Shown here in pieces: positions 50,380 to 58,790 of a stretch of 64,000 nucleotides of DNA (the stretch's first letter is position 1; the number at the start of each line of letters is the position of its first letter). The position numbers and the translations under genes were made by a program. Origin of the DNA: Cellulomonas xylanilytica (GTDB lineage Bacteria > Actinomycetota > Actinomycetes > Actinomycetales > Cellulomonadaceae); assembly GCF_007989805.1 (NCBI RefSeq), contig NZ_BJUB01000012.1, forward strand, positions 85,746 through 149,745, read 5' to 3'. The notes beneath the pieces are model-generated. The model was not told where the DNA came from. It saw nothing but the letters and a program-made list of their open reading frames with translations, and searched no databases.

Positions 50380-50433
50380 CGACCGAGTATCGAGGCGACG
50401 CGGCGACCGCGCCGCTCGAAGAGCTGCGTGCGG

Positions 50434-51471
50434 CTACTTCTCGCAGCCGACCCCGTCGCCGTCGCGGTCGAGCTTGCCGCTGTACCCGGGGTCACCGGCG
50501 TAGATCGGGTCCGCCCCAGCGGCGCGGACGGCATCGCAGTTCTGGTAGTGGACGGAGCCACCCGTCGGCGCCTTGGTCTGCACGGCCGCCGCTTCTGCCG
50601 CGACGCGGGCCGCCTCGGCGTCCGCAGCAGCCTGTGCCTGTCGCGCCGCCTCATCGGCTGCAGCCTGCGCAGCGGCAGCCTCCGCAGCCACTCGCTCGCC
50701 CTCGATCCGCTGCTCCTCGGAGGCACGGACCTGCTGGACGGTGGCGGTCACGCCGGCGAGCCGCTCGTTGACGGCGACGGTCCGGCTCCGCCAGGTCGCC
50801 ACCATCGCGCCCGGGTACCGGGCGGACTGCTCACCGTCGAGCAGCGCAGCCAGCGCTGCACCGGTCGCGGCGGCGGCCGCGAGGGCCGACCCGTGCCGGT
50901 CGACCTCGACGATGCCGGCGCCGGCCGCGAGCGCAGCCGCGGCGTCGGCGGCCTCCGCGGTCGCCTGCTCCAGAGCCTCCACCTGCGCAGGCAGGGTGCA
51001 CGGTGCGCCGACCCCGAACAGCCCGGCCGACGCGTCGATCGCTTCCTCCTGCGCGGCCGTGACCTGCGCCGGGACGTCCTCGGTCGGGTCGGCGTAGGCG
51101 AGGCCCAGCCGGACCAGCTCGGCGCTCACCAGGACGTCGTCCGCGAACACCGCCGCGACGATGTCCTCGGAACCACCCGCCGGATCGCTCGGTTCCAGCC
51201 GGACCTCCGTGCCCGTCTTCAGCAGGTCGCCCAGCGCCGCCGCCGACTCTTCCCCGAGGCACTCGTCGGGAGCGGGGACGAGGAGCCCGGCCAGCGTCAC
51301 CGTGCTCGTCGCGCCGTCCCGCTCGACCTCCACGGTGCGACCGTCGAGCACCGCGACCACGGTCGTGGCGGCGGGCGTCGCGTCTGCGCCGCACCCGGCC
51401 TGGGTCATCGCGACACCCAGGGTGAGGAGCGCAAGCGTGACGGTGCGTCGGACCGGACGGCGAGGAGGCAT
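50434..51471 (-). CDS. Secreted Excalibur-domain protein with nuclease-like N-domain
   Basis: A 345-residue exported protein: a basic N-terminus, hydrophobic segment and Cys (TQAGCGAD), a possible but imperfect lipobox. Residues about 45-160 resemble a thermonuclease/SNase beta-barrel (VVAVLDGRTVEVERDG, LVRLGLAYADP). An Ala-rich coiled coil (about 165-295) leads to a C-terminal Excalibur motif, YQNCDAVRAAGADPIYAGDPGYS plus DRDGDGVGCEK, the calcium-binding DxDxDGxxCE. SNase active-site Arg/Glu are not all evident, so nuclease activity is uncertain. ATG 51471 carries the signal sequence. Confidence 0.78.
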   Translation of the reverse strand: MPPRRPVRRTVTLALLTLGVAMTQAGCGADATPAATTVVAVLDGRTVEVERDGATSTVTLAGLLVPAPDECLGEESAAALGDLLKTGTEVRLEPSDPAGGSEDIVAAVFADDVLVSAELVRLGLAYADPTEDVPAQVTAAQEEAIDASAGLFGVGAPCTLPAQVEALEQATAEAADAAAALAAGAGIVEVDRHGSALAAAAATGAALAALLDGEQSARYPGAMVATWRSRTVAVNERLAGVTATVQQVRASEEQRIEGERVAAEAAAAQAAADEAARQAQAAADAEAARVAAEAAAVQTKAPTGGSVHYQNCDAVRAAGADPIYAGDPGYSGKLDRDGDGVGCEK

Positions 51472-51544
51472 GCCCTCCTCATCGGCGCCGCGTCGTCCGT
51501 GCTCGACCGGTGGGCTCGCCGTTCCCCCGTCCGCGTGACCCCGG

Positions 51545-52333
51545 TCAGCGGGCGAGCCACCCGCCGTCGACGGGCAGCACCGCGCCGTGGATGTAGTCGG
51601 CCGCACGGGAGCACAGGAACAGGACAGCACCGGCGATGTCGGTCGGCTCGGCCCAGCGGGCGGCGGGGATGCGGGCCAGGATGGCGTCGCTGCGCTCGGC
51701 GTCCCGGCGCAGGTCGTGGGTGTTGGCGGTGGCGACGTACCCAGGGGCGACGGCGTTGACGTTGACCCCGCGGTCGGCCCACTCGTTGGCGAGCGCCTTG
51801 GTCAGGCCGGCGACGGCCGACTTGGAGGCCGCGTACCCGGGCACGTTGATCCCGCCCTGGAAGCTGAGCATCGACGCGGTGTTGACGATCTTCCCGCTGC
51901 CCCGCTCGAGCATGCCGCGGCCGACCTCCCGGGACAGCGTGAAGGCGGCGCGCAGGTTGACGCTGAGGACGTGGTCGAAGTCCTCGTCGGAGTGCTCGGC
52001 CGCGGGGGTGCGGCGGATGGTCCCGGCGTTGTTCACCAGGATGTCGACGGGGTGGGCGGCGAGCTCGGCGGCCAGCTCCGCGACGCGGGACCCGTCGGAC
52101 AGGTCCGCCGCGAGCGGCGTGAACGTGCGTCCGAGCGACTCGACCGCGGCGCGGGCAGGGCTGTCGCCGGAGGGCATCTCGTGGCTCACGGCGATGATGT
52201 CCGCGCCGGCAGACGCGAGCGACTGCGTGATGGCCAGCCCGATGCCCCGGCTGGCGCCGGTGACGACGGCGAGCCTCCCCTCGAGGCTGAACAGGCTCTC
52301 GAGGTAGGCGGCGGACGTCGGGGCGAGGGTCAT
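51545..52333 (-). CDS. kduD: 2-dehydro-3-deoxy-D-gluconate 5-dehydrogenase KduD
   Basis: A 262-residue classical SDR: TGASRGIG cofactor loop, NNAG, catalytic Ser in NTASMLSFQGG and YAASK with Tyr/Lys, and the KduD-specific tail ANEWADRGVNVNAVAPGY ... RIPAARWAEPTDIAGA ... PVDGGWLAR. It reduces 2,5-diketo-3-deoxygluconate to KDG in pectin or uronate breakdown. It is the last gene of the TRAP-kduI-iclR-kduD group, 87 bases after iclR. KdgK and Eda are not in the window. Confidence 0.93.
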   Translation of the reverse strand: MTLAPTSAAYLESLFSLEGRLAVVTGASRGIGLAITQSLASAGADIIAVSHEMPSGDSPARAAVESLGRTFTPLAADLSDGSRVAELAAELAAHPVDILVNNAGTIRRTPAAEHSDEDFDHVLSVNLRAAFTLSREVGRGMLERGSGKIVNTASMLSFQGGINVPGYAASKSAVAGLTKALANEWADRGVNVNAVAPGYVATANTHDLRRDAERSDAILARIPAARWAEPTDIAGAVLFLCSRAADYIHGAVLPVDGGWLAR

Positions 52334-52420
52334 GGGTCGGTGCTCTCTGGTCGGTTTCGGGCGTGCTCGTCCGCTGCACGGCGTCGGCCGTGCAGTTCGT
52401 GCGGGGTTCCTACGGGGTGG

Positions 52421-53221
52421 TCAGGCGCGGTAGCCGAGGGCCGCCGAGATCTTGTCGGCCGTCTCGATGGCCAGCGGGGCCATCGCCTCGACCTGCTCCA
52501 AGGTGTGCTCGAGGGTGAGCGTCGAGATGCTGAGCCCGTACCTCGTCGTCCCCGTGTGGTCCCGGATCGGCGCCGCGACGCACACGACGCCGGGCACGTT
52601 CTCCTCCCGGTCGAGCGCGTAGCCGAGGCGTCGGATGTCCTCGACCTCCGCGCGCAACCGGTCGAGCGTCGTGATCGTGTGCTCGGTCCGCTGGGCGAGC
52701 CCGGCCCGGGCGACGAGGCGTTCCAGGCCCTCGTCCGTGTAGCCGCCGAGGACGACCTTGCCGATCCCCGACGTGTGCAGAGGGAGGGCGTGGCCGACGC
52801 GCGAGGGCATCTGGTACGGCTTGTCGGAGTCGCTGCGGATCAGGTACACGATCTCGTCCCCGTTGACCGCGCCGACGTGCACCGTGCAGTGCACGACCTC
52901 GACGAGGTCGTCGACGAACGGCTGCGCGATCGACGAGATGTCGATCCGCTGCAGCGCCCGGCCGGCGAGCGACAGGATCTTCGGCCCCGGCAGGTACGTG
53001 CCCTCCGGCGAGACGGTGATGAACCCGGAGTCGGCCAGGGTGGTCAGGATGCGGTGCGCCGTGGCCTTGGCCAGACCCGTCGCCTCCACCACGTCGCTGA
53101 AACGCGGGTGGTCGAGGGCAGCCTCGAGGACGAGGAGGGTCTTCTCGCTCGCGCTCGCCGACGAGGCGGCGGAGGTCGCGGCCGTGTGGGTTTCCGTCTT
53201 GTCGAAGGCCATGGTTGTCAT
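52421..53221 (-). CDS. IclR-family transcriptional regulator (KdgR-like role)
   Basis: A 266-residue regulator with an N-terminal winged HTH (EKTLLVLEAALDHPRFSDVVEATGLAKATAHRIL in two helices-turn-helix blocks) and the IclR effector domain (LPLHTSGIGKVVLGG, GYALDREENVPGVVCVAAPI, GLSISTLT). It lies inside the uronate operon, nine bases after kduI, so it probably senses KDG or an unsaturated uronate and controls the operon through the palindromes at 57125-57148. That it is KdgR is inferred from context. Confidence 0.9.
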   Translation of the reverse strand: MTTMAFDKTETHTAATSAASSASASEKTLLVLEAALDHPRFSDVVEATGLAKATAHRILTTLADSGFITVSPEGTYLPGPKILSLAGRALQRIDISSIAQPFVDDLVEVVHCTVHVGAVNGDEIVYLIRSDSDKPYQMPSRVGHALPLHTSGIGKVVLGGYTDEGLERLVARAGLAQRTEHTITTLDRLRAEVEDIRRLGYALDREENVPGVVCVAAPIRDHTGTTRYGLSISTLTLEHTLEQVEAMAPLAIETADKISAALGYRA

Positions 53222-53230
53222 CCTGTCGCC

Positions 53231-54061
53231 TCAGCGCATGTCCGCGATGGCGAAGCCATCCATGTCGTCGAAGGACTGGTTCTCGCCCGCCATCGCCCAC
53301 ACGAAGCTGTAGCTGGCGGAACCCACGCCGGAGTGCACCGACCAGCTGGGCGAGATGATCGCCTGCTGGTCCGCCACGATGAGGTGGCGGGTCTCCGACG
53401 GGTGTCCCATGAGATGGATGATCCTCGCCTCGGGCGCCAGGTCGAAATACAGGTAGGCCTCGGTGCGCCGGTCGTGCGTGTGCGCGGGCATCGTGTTCCA
53501 CATGCTGCCCGGGTGCAGCGTGGTGACACCCATGACGATCTGGCAGCTCCGGACGCCGTTCTCGTGGATGTACTGGTTGAGCGTGCGCCGGTTCGAGGTC
53601 AGCGCGTCGCCCAGCTCGCGGACGATCCCGCCGCCGGGCTCGACCAGGGTCGTCGGGTAGGTGGTGTGCGCGGGAGCGGAGACCAGGTAGAAGCGCGCCG
53701 GCTCGCTCGGGTCGGACGACGACAGGACGACGTCGACCGCGCCGCGGCCGATGTACAGGCAGGCGCCGTGCGCGAGCCCGTACGACGTGCCGTCGACCGC
53801 CACCGCGCCGGGGCCGCCGACGTTGACGATCCCGGCCTCGCGGTGCTCGAAGAAGAACTCGGAGCGGATCTCCGGGAAGGTCGGCAGCGAGATCGGGCCG
53901 GTCACCGGGCTGGCGCCGAGCAGGACGACCCGGTCGTGGTGCGTGTAGACGGACGCCACCTCGTCGTCGACGAAGAGGTTCTCGACGAGGTACCGGCGAC
54001 GCAGCTCGGCGGTGTCCATGCCGGGCACGTGCTCGGGGCTCGTGGCGTAGCGCTGTTCCAT
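53231..54061 (-). CDS. kduI: 5-dehydro-4-deoxy-D-glucuronate isomerase KduI
   Basis: A 276-residue cupin isomerase that converts the pectate-lyase product 5-keto-4-deoxyuronate to 2,5-diketo-3-deoxygluconate, the KduD substrate. KduI marks: MEQRYATSPEHVPGMDTAELRRRYLV (begin), SLPTFPEIRSEFFFEHREAGI, LNQYIHENGVRSCQIVMGVTTL, the metal site MPAHTHDRRTEAYLYF and WSVHSGVGSASYSFVWAMAGENQ. It follows dctM by 23 bases. Confidence 0.96.
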   Translation of the reverse strand: MEQRYATSPEHVPGMDTAELRRRYLVENLFVDDEVASVYTHHDRVVLLGASPVTGPISLPTFPEIRSEFFFEHREAGIVNVGGPGAVAVDGTSYGLAHGACLYIGRGAVDVVLSSSDPSEPARFYLVSAPAHTTYPTTLVEPGGGIVRELGDALTSNRRTLNQYIHENGVRSCQIVMGVTTLHPGSMWNTMPAHTHDRRTEAYLYFDLAPEARIIHLMGHPSETRHLIVADQQAIISPSWSVHSGVGSASYSFVWAMAGENQSFDDMDGFAIADMR

Positions 54062-54084
54062 GGAGGGCCTTTCAGTGGGGTCGG

Positions 54085-55392
54085 CTAGAGCAGGCCGAAG
54101 AGGCCGGGCAGCCAGAGGGACAGGGCAGGCACGAAGGTCACCAGCAGGAGCACGGCGACGAGCGCGATGAAGAAGGGCATGAGCCGGGCGATCACGGACT
54201 CGACCTTCACGCCGGCGACCTGCGCGCCGACGAACAGCACGGGCGCCGATGGTGGGGAGATGATCGCGATGCAGAGGTTGAACGTCATCATGATCCCGAA
54301 GTGCACGGGATCGATCCCGTACTGCATGGCGATCGGCAGGAAGATCGGCGTGAAGATGAGGATCGCCGGGGTGGCGTCGAGCGGGATCCCGATGATCAGC
54401 AGGACCACCATCATGATCAGCAGCACCACGAACTTGCTGTCCGTGAACCCCAGCAGCGAGTCCGCGATGAGCTGCGGGATCTTGGTGAAGCTCATGACGA
54501 ACGACATGATCGACGAGACGCCGATCAGGAAGATCACCACGGAGCTGGTCCGGGCCGCGGCGTACAGGATGTGCGGCAGGTCCGAGAGCTTGATCGCCCG
54601 GTAGAGGAACCCCAGCAGGAGCGCGTAGACGACCGCGATCGCGGAGGCCTCCGTCGCGGTGAAGAACCCGGCGATGATGCCGCCGATCACGACCACCACG
54701 AGGGTCAGCGACGGCAGCGCCTGGACGAACGTCCGCCCCAGCTCACCCAGGGTGGCCCGCACGGGCGCTCGGAGCTCGGGGTGCTTGCGCGCGTAGAACC
54801 AGACGACGGCCATGCACGCGACGCCCCACAGGATGCCGGGGATGTAGCCGGCCATGAACAGCGCCCCGACCGACGTGCCGCCGCTGGCCAGTGCGTAGAC
54901 GATCAGGATGTTGCTCGGCGGGATGACCATCCCGCTCGGCGCCGAGGCGACGTTGGTCGCGGCGGAGAAGGCCTTGTCGTAGCCCTCTCGTGCCTGCATC
55001 GGCGCCATCGTCGTGCCGACGGCTGCCGCCGCCGCGATCGCCGACCCGCTGACCGAGCCGAACAGCATGTTCGCCAGGACGTTGGTCTGGGCGAGCGGGG
55101 CCGGCGTCCGGCCGACGAGGACCTTCGCGAGGTTGATCAGCCGCGTCGCTATCCCGCCGTTGTTCATGATCCCGCCCGCGAGGACGAAGAACGGGATGGC
55201 CAGCAGGGCGAACGAGTTGACGCCCGTGAACATCCGCTGCGCGGAGGTGGTGGCGCCGTTCTCGAGCCCCAGGACGAGCATCATCGAGATGGCCGACGGG
55301 AGGCCGATGCTGATGCTGATCGGTGCGCCGATCACCATCAGCAGGACCATCCCGCCGATCATGACCGCGCTCACCAGCGCGATGTCCGTCAC
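54085..55392 (-). CDS. dctM: TRAP transporter large permease DctM
   Basis: A 435-residue, 12-helix membrane subunit of a tripartite sodium-coupled transporter. DctM patterns: IPFFVLAGGIMNNGGIATRLINLA, GSVSGSAIAAAAAVGTTMAPMQ, PPSNILIVYALASGGTS, ATEASAIAVVYALLLG and IPLDATPAILIFTPIFLPIA. GTG 55392 overlaps the dctQ stop (GTGA). With the SBP and DctQ it probably imports unsaturated uronate oligomers or monomers for the downstream kdu genes. Confidence 0.95.
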   Translation of the reverse strand: MTDIALVSAVMIGGMVLLMVIGAPISISIGLPSAISMMLVLGLENGATTSAQRMFTGVNSFALLAIPFFVLAGGIMNNGGIATRLINLAKVLVGRTPAPLAQTNVLANMLFGSVSGSAIAAAAAVGTTMAPMQAREGYDKAFSAATNVASAPSGMVIPPSNILIVYALASGGTSVGALFMAGYIPGILWGVACMAVVWFYARKHPELRAPVRATLGELGRTFVQALPSLTLVVVVIGGIIAGFFTATEASAIAVVYALLLGFLYRAIKLSDLPHILYAAARTSSVVIFLIGVSSIMSFVMSFTKIPQLIADSLLGFTDSKFVVLLIMMVVLLIIGIPLDATPAILIFTPIFLPIAMQYGIDPVHFGIMMTFNLCIAIISPPSAPVLFVGAQVAGVKVESVIARLMPFFIALVAVLLLVTFVPALSLWLPGLFGLL

Positions 55393-55967
55393 AGCTCCAC
55401 CCCGTCCTCTGCGGCGATGTGCTCGACCCCGGTGTAGCCCGGGGAGAGCGTCCTGATCAGGTGGTAGACCAGGTAGAAGGTCAGCAGGACCCCGGAGATC
55501 GGGACCGCGAGATAGAGCACCCCGGCCGAGATCGGCAGGACGGGATTCAGCTGGTGCATGGTCTGGGCGGCGTTCAGCCAGCCGCCCCAGACCATGACGA
55601 GCAGGGCGAACGTGAGCGTCGCGAGGTACGCGACGATCTCGAGCACCCGCTGAGCCGCGAGGGGCGCCTTCTGCACGAAGTAGTCGATCGCCACGTCGGC
55701 CTTCTCGCCCGTCGCGATCGAGATCCCGATGAGGCTCAGCCAGATGAACACGTAGCGGGCTGCCTCCTCGGACCAGATGCTCGGGTTCGACAGGACCAGG
55801 CGCGTGAAGACCTGCCAGGTCACCAGGACGACGAGGACGGCGAACAGCGTCACGCACGTCGCTCGCAGGATCGCGTCGAGAACCGACTTGAACCTGACGA
55901 GCAGCGACGGCGTCGCCGGGTTCTCCGGGCTCTCGGGCCTCTCGGGGCTCAGCGGGTTCTCGGTCAC
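55389..55967 (-). CDS. dctQ: TRAP transporter small permease DctQ
   Basis: A 192-residue protein with four hydrophobic helices, including the DctQ segment SNPSIWSEEAARYVFIWLSLIGISIATGEKADVAIDYF (two motifs, WSEEAARYVFIWL and ADVAIDYF). A Pro/Glu-rich N-terminal tail of about 20 residues precedes helix 1. GTG 55967 overlaps the dctP stop, and its own stop overlaps dctM. Confidence 0.92.
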   Translation of the reverse strand: MTENPLSPERPESPENPATPSLLVRFKSVLDAILRATCVTLFAVLVVLVTWQVFTRLVLSNPSIWSEEAARYVFIWLSLIGISIATGEKADVAIDYFVQKAPLAAQRVLEIVAYLATLTFALLVMVWGGWLNAAQTMHQLNPVLPISAGVLYLAVPISGVLLTFYLVYHLIRTLSPGYTGVEHIAAEDGVEL

Positions 55968-57004
55968 TCCGCGGCTGCCCGGACCTTGGCGTGGATGTCC
56001 TTGATGAAGTCGTTCGTGAGCTTCGACTGCGTCAGCGGGGCGATGGCCTCGGCGAAGGCCTCCTCGTCGACCTCGTTGAACTTGGCGCCGGCGTCGATGG
56101 CGTCCTGCTTGGCGACGTCGATCTGGGTCTTCCAGAGGTCGCCCTCCTCCTCGATCGCCGTGGCGATCTCCTCGGCGAAGATCTCCTGGACGTCCTCGGG
56201 CAGACCGTCCATGACGGCCGGGTTGGTGATGAGGTAGTCCGGCAGCATGAGGTGCTTGGTGTAGCTGTAGTACGGCGCGACCTCGGAGTGCTTGACGCCC
56301 GAGTAGGTCAGCTCGTTGTTCTCCGCGCCGTCGATGACGCCGGACTGGATGGCCGTGTAGACGTCGCCCATGCCCATCGGGGTGCCCGTGGCGCCCATGA
56401 GCTTCATCATCTCGATGTTGGTCTCGGACTCGATGACGCGGATCTTCATCCCCTCCATGTCGGCGGGGGTCTCGATCGGCTTGGTCGCGTTGTACATCGA
56501 GCGGATGCCGCCATGGAACGAGCCCAGGACGCGCAGGTCCTGGTCGTCGAGCGACGCGTAGAGCTCGGAGACGATCTCCGGGTCGTTCGTCGTCTCGCGC
56601 TGGTGGTCCTGCGAGTCGAACGTGAACGGCAGGTTGAAGACGACGAAGTCGGGGTTGTAGTTCTCGAGCAGCGGGGCCGCCACCATCGCGAACTCGATCG
56701 TGCCCGACTGCACCAGCTCGATCGTCTCCTTCTGGGCGCCGAGGGTCTCGTTCGGGAACACCTCGAGGTCGTAGGCGCCGTTGGTGCGCTCCTTGATCCG
56801 GTCGCCCATGGCGTCGATCGCGACGTACTGCGGGTGGGTCGGCTGCTGGTTGAAGGCGACCTTGAACACGGTCGTCGAGACGGCCTCGTCGGTGGACCCG
56901 CCGGTCTCCGACGCTCCGGGCGTGGCGCCGCTGCTGCAGGCGGCCAGGGTGAGGGCGGTGGCGCCCAGCAGTGCGGTGATCGACACGGCCTTGCTTCGCA
57001 TCAT
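55964..57004 (-). CDS. dctP: TRAP transporter substrate-binding lipoprotein DctP
   Basis: A 346-residue DctP-family binding protein with a lipoprotein signal ending LTLAACSS (lipidated Cys near residue 24). Core motifs: FKVAFNQQPTHPQYVAIDAMGDRIKERTNG, VFPNETLGAQKETIELVQSGTIEFAM, and the ligand-carboxylate Arg in MEGMKIRVIES. GGAG seven bases upstream selects ATG 57004 among three close Met codons. As first gene of the uronate operon it gives the substrate choice; uronate specificity is inferred from kduI and kduD. Confidence 0.94.
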   Translation of the reverse strand: MMRSKAVSITALLGATALTLAACSSGATPGASETGGSTDEAVSTTVFKVAFNQQPTHPQYVAIDAMGDRIKERTNGAYDLEVFPNETLGAQKETIELVQSGTIEFAMVAAPLLENYNPDFVVFNLPFTFDSQDHQRETTNDPEIVSELYASLDDQDLRVLGSFHGGIRSMYNATKPIETPADMEGMKIRVIESETNIEMMKLMGATGTPMGMGDVYTAIQSGVIDGAENNELTYSGVKHSEVAPYYSYTKHLMLPDYLITNPAVMDGLPEDVQEIFAEEIATAIEEEGDLWKTQIDVAKQDAIDAGAKFNEVDEEAFAEAIAPLTQSKLTNDFIKDIHAKVRAAAE

Positions 57005-57124
57005 GGGAGGACTCCTTCGTCGGCTCACGCAGGTGAGCGCGCTGGTCGAGCAGCGAGGGGGAACGAGAGGTGCTTGCCGAGACTTCGTCGTCGTCGGGGA
57101 CAGGCTGCGGTGACTGTCAGAAAT

Positions 57125-57148
57125 GGAACTCGGTTCCGTACAGCGGAA
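57125..57148. promoter_or_regulatory. Overlapping palindromes, candidate IclR operator
   Basis: GGAAC-TCG-GTTCC (57125-57137) and TTCCG-TACAG-CGGAA (57134-57148) are both perfect and overlap, midway in the 198-bp gap between dctP and the divergent TIM-barrel gene. GGAA/TTCC half-sites are common to IclR-family operators. TAGATAGT just downstream may be a -10 region for the rightward gene. Confidence 0.6.
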
Positions 57149-57202
57149 AAGGTAGATAGTCTCGCCCTGCTCGTCAAGTCACCGTCGACCACCGGAGGAT
57201 CC

Positions 57203-58159
57203 ATGCCGTCGCTGCGCCACCTGTTGCTCTCGGGCTACATCGCCGCACCCGAGGACCCCGCGGACGAGGACGAGTTCTTCGCCGGCCTCGTCGACCTGGG
57301 CATCGGCGGCATCGAGCACGCCCTGCCGGTGGAGGGGACGCGCAGCCTGGAGCCGGCGTGGGTGGCCAGGAACCTGCGGCCCGAGTGGGACGTCGTCGTC
57401 TCGCTGGTGCCGACGATGATGCCGCGCCTCGGCGTCGCGCCGACCTACGGCCTCGGCTCGCTCGACGAGGACCAGCGCGCCCACGCGCTCGCCGACGTCG
57501 CCCGCGCCCGCGACCTGGCCGTCAGCCTCGCGCAGGCCGACGGCCGCCGACGGGTCAGCGCCATCGAGGTCCACAGCGCACCCGGCCCGCGCGGCGGCTC
57601 GGTCGAGGCGTTCTCCCGCTCGCTCGACGAGATCCTCGGTTGGGACCTGGCCGGCGCCGAGGTCCTGGTCGAGCACTGCGACGCCTACGTCCCCGGGCTG
57701 ACCCCCGCGAAGGGCTTCTGGACGCTCGAGGACGAGCTCGCCGTCGTCCGCTCCAAGGGCCTGCCGGTCGACGTCCTCGGCATGTGCGTCAACTGGGGCC
57801 GGTCCGTCATCGAGGGCCGCAGCACCACCACCGCCGTCGAGCACACGCAGGCCGTCGCCGAGGCCGGGCTGCTGCGCATGCTCGTGCTCTCCGGCGCCAC
57901 CGGGGCGGACACCCCGTGGAACCCGCCGTGGGCGGACATGCACATCCCGCCGCGCTCCGACGACCACCCGGCCCTCGCCGCCTCCGCGGACTCGCTCATG
58001 GGGCTCGCCGAGATCACCGAGACCCTCAGGGTCGCGGGCGACGTGCCGCGGGTCGGCGTCAAGGTCGGCGTCCGGCCGACGGACGCGGACGTCGCCACCC
58101 GCCTCGCCGTCGTCCGCGCCTCGCTGGAGCTGGTGGCGGAGGCCCGAGCGGCCGTCTGA
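57203..58159 (+). CDS. Xylose-isomerase-like TIM-barrel protein (DUF4862-like)
   Basis: A 318-residue predicted TIM barrel with the sugar-isomerase/endonuclease-IV-like feel: GIGGIEHALPVEG, VVVSLVPTMMPRL, VSAIEVHSAPGPRGGS, VLVEHCDAYVPGLTPAKGFWTLEDE, VLGMCVNWGRSVIEGR and LSGATGADTPWNPPWADMHIPP. Conserved Glu, His and Asp residues (VEHCD, WADMH) could bind a metal. GGAGG lies four bases before ATG 57203. Divergence from the TRAP-kdu operon across shared palindromes suggests co-regulation and a role on a uronate-derived sugar, which is inference. Confidence 0.7.
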   Translation: MPSLRHLLLSGYIAAPEDPADEDEFFAGLVDLGIGGIEHALPVEGTRSLEPAWVARNLRPEWDVVVSLVPTMMPRLGVAPTYGLGSLDEDQRAHALADVARARDLAVSLAQADGRRRVSAIEVHSAPGPRGGSVEAFSRSLDEILGWDLAGAEVLVEHCDAYVPGLTPAKGFWTLEDELAVVRSKGLPVDVLGMCVNWGRSVIEGRSTTTAVEHTQAVAEAGLLRMLVLSGATGADTPWNPPWADMHIPPRSDDHPALAASADSLMGLAEITETLRVAGDVPRVGVKVGVRPTDADVATRLAVVRASLELVAEARAAV

Positions 58160-58168
58160 CGGCGATCG

Positions 58169-58732
58169 TCACGCCACGGCGGCGTGCTCCCGGCCGAGGC
58201 GGGTGAGCGCCGTCGCCAGGCCGAACCGCGCGGCGAGGACGTCGAGGCTGGTGAGGCCGGCCGCGCCGCGCTCGCTGTGCACCGCGACGAGCGCGGGAAG
58301 CAGGTCGTCGTGCGGGACGGGCACGGTCGCCTCGAGGAGGGTCTCGGTGCCGTCGGTCACGAGGTAGGACATCGCGGGTCCGAACTCGTCGGCCGGCGCC
58401 ACGCGGAACCGCACGGACCCCACCTCGACGGGGGCCGGCAGCGGCTGACCGCTGACGTGCCCGATCTCGAGCAGGTCCCGGATCGCCTTCGCGCCCTCGG
58501 CGTCGAGCCCGGCCGAGGCGTCGAGGGAGTCCAGGTCCGCGAGCACGACGCACGACTCGGTGGGCTCGACGGAGCCCGGGTGCCAGGACGCGTCGACCTC
58601 GAGCGCGAGGAAGCCGCCGCTGACCGAGAACGCGTCCCGGATCAGCGCGGCCCGCTCGTCGGCGGACAGGCCGCGCATGGGGTGACGACGGGTGGTCCCC
58701 GCGGAACCGCACGAGCACGAGAGAGTGATCAT
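58169..58732 (-). CDS. Hypothetical protein
   Basis: About 187 residues, acidic, no signal or membrane segment; I recognise no family. Visible pieces are FLALEVDASWHPGSVEPTESCVVLADLDSLD, a helical LDAEGAKAIRDLLEIGHV and VRFRVAPADEFGPAMSYLV (each below domain size). ATG 58732 begins MITLSCSCGSAG; ATG 58678 is an equally plausible start and neither has a clear RBS. It lies 58 bases downstream of the HSP90/helical-repeat operon on the same strand and could belong to it. It converges with the TIM-barrel gene nine bases away. Confidence 0.6.
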   Translation of the reverse strand: MITLSCSCGSAGTTRRHPMRGLSADERAALIRDAFSVSGGFLALEVDASWHPGSVEPTESCVVLADLDSLDASAGLDAEGAKAIRDLLEIGHVSGQPLPAPVEVGSVRFRVAPADEFGPAMSYLVTDGTETLLEATVPVPHDDLLPALVAVHSERGAAGLTSLDVLAARFGLATALTRLGREHAAVA

Positions 58733-58790
58733 GGGTCCAGGGTGCAACCGACCACTGACATGCTCGCGCCGCACACGCCGCGAGCGGCGA

